DNA of 64,000 nt from Selenihalanaerobacter shriftii (GTDB taxonomy: Bacteria > Bacillota > Halanaerobiia > Halobacteroidales > Acetohalobiaceae). Where the stretch lies: positions 1 to 64,000 of the forward strand of contig NZ_FUWM01000012.1 in the NCBI RefSeq assembly GCF_900167185.1. Reading direction: 5' to 3'. Below, one piece after another: positions 62,753 through 64,000 of the stretch; position 1 is the first letter of the stretch; each line of letters begins with the position of its first letter. Under the pieces are notes generated by a model. The model saw only the letters and a list, made by a program, of their open reading frames with translations, had not been told where the DNA came from and made no database searches. A program made the position numbers and the translations under genes.

Positions 62753-64000
<1,248 letters not shown>

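Overview
The window is AT-rich, gene-dense bacterial DNA with almost everything on the + strand. The organism looks like an anaerobic, hydrogen-metabolising, diderm low-GC Firmicute, most like the Halanaerobiales (Halobacteroidaceae). Reasons: T-box and SAM-I (S-box) riboswitches, a BofC-like protein and Firmicute gene orders (recO-glyQS, dnaG-rpoD-trmK), together with a patatin protein ending in a probable outer-membrane beta-barrel, corrinoid methyltransferases and an NADH-type [FeFe]-hydrogenase. The placement is inference; no rRNA is present.

Layout. 0-3.2 kb: c-type cytochrome maturation genes (ccmF, a CcmH-like and a CcmI-like protein), entered mid-gene. 3.3-5.5 kb: larE and a phospholipase-D-like protein. 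5.6-12.3 kb: a GntR/HutC regulator and a corrinoid methyl-transfer system (two corrinoid proteins, a methyl-THF methyltransferase, a UroD-family methyltransferase, MFS permease, DUF1638 protein). A 12-mer shared by both promoter regions suggests the GntR protein controls both transcription units. 12.4-20.8 kb: a sigma-54 activator whose sensor is a hydrogenase-like H-cluster domain, then a -24/-12 promoter with three upstream TGTA-N9-TACA sites, then a hydrogenase operon (2Fe-2S protein, hydC, hydB, hydA) and the maturase hydG. 20.8-31.2 kb: an uptake-and-hydrolysis locus (tripartite transporter, creatininase-like amidohydrolase, TauE permease, D-aminoacylase, YgeY-like M20 hydrolase, MetQ lipoprotein under a SAM riboswitch, GldA-like dehydrogenase). 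It holds a duplicated promoter region and a second SAM riboswitch that has lost its aptamer core but kept its terminator. 31.2-34.4 kb: a Fur-box-preceded DUF2325 gene, an iron-sulfur flavoprotein, a 45-residue Cys/His-rich protein, a split permease and an ArsR repressor sharing a 14-mer operator/-10 with the operon. 34.4-36.3 kb: patatin/beta-barrel gene on the minus strand. 36.5-64 kb: housekeeping (recO, T-box-glyQS, gluconeogenic cassette with two PPDK regulatory proteins, CcpN, GlpX and PpdK; dgt, dnaG, rpoD, two tRNAs, trmK, nif3-like, rnhA, rnpB, an unusual nucleotidyltransferase-like protein, pheA, yebC, bofC-like, ruvAB, queA and the start of tgt).

The most noteworthy points are the self-contained H-cluster-sensor/sigma-54/hydrogenase circuit and four genes that, from Shine-Dalgarno position and family alignment, appear to start at AUA, AUU or CUG (hydB, flavoprotein, ccpN, arsR). 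Two of these would be badly truncated by ordinary start rules. All functional statements come from recognising motifs by eye; no database search was run.
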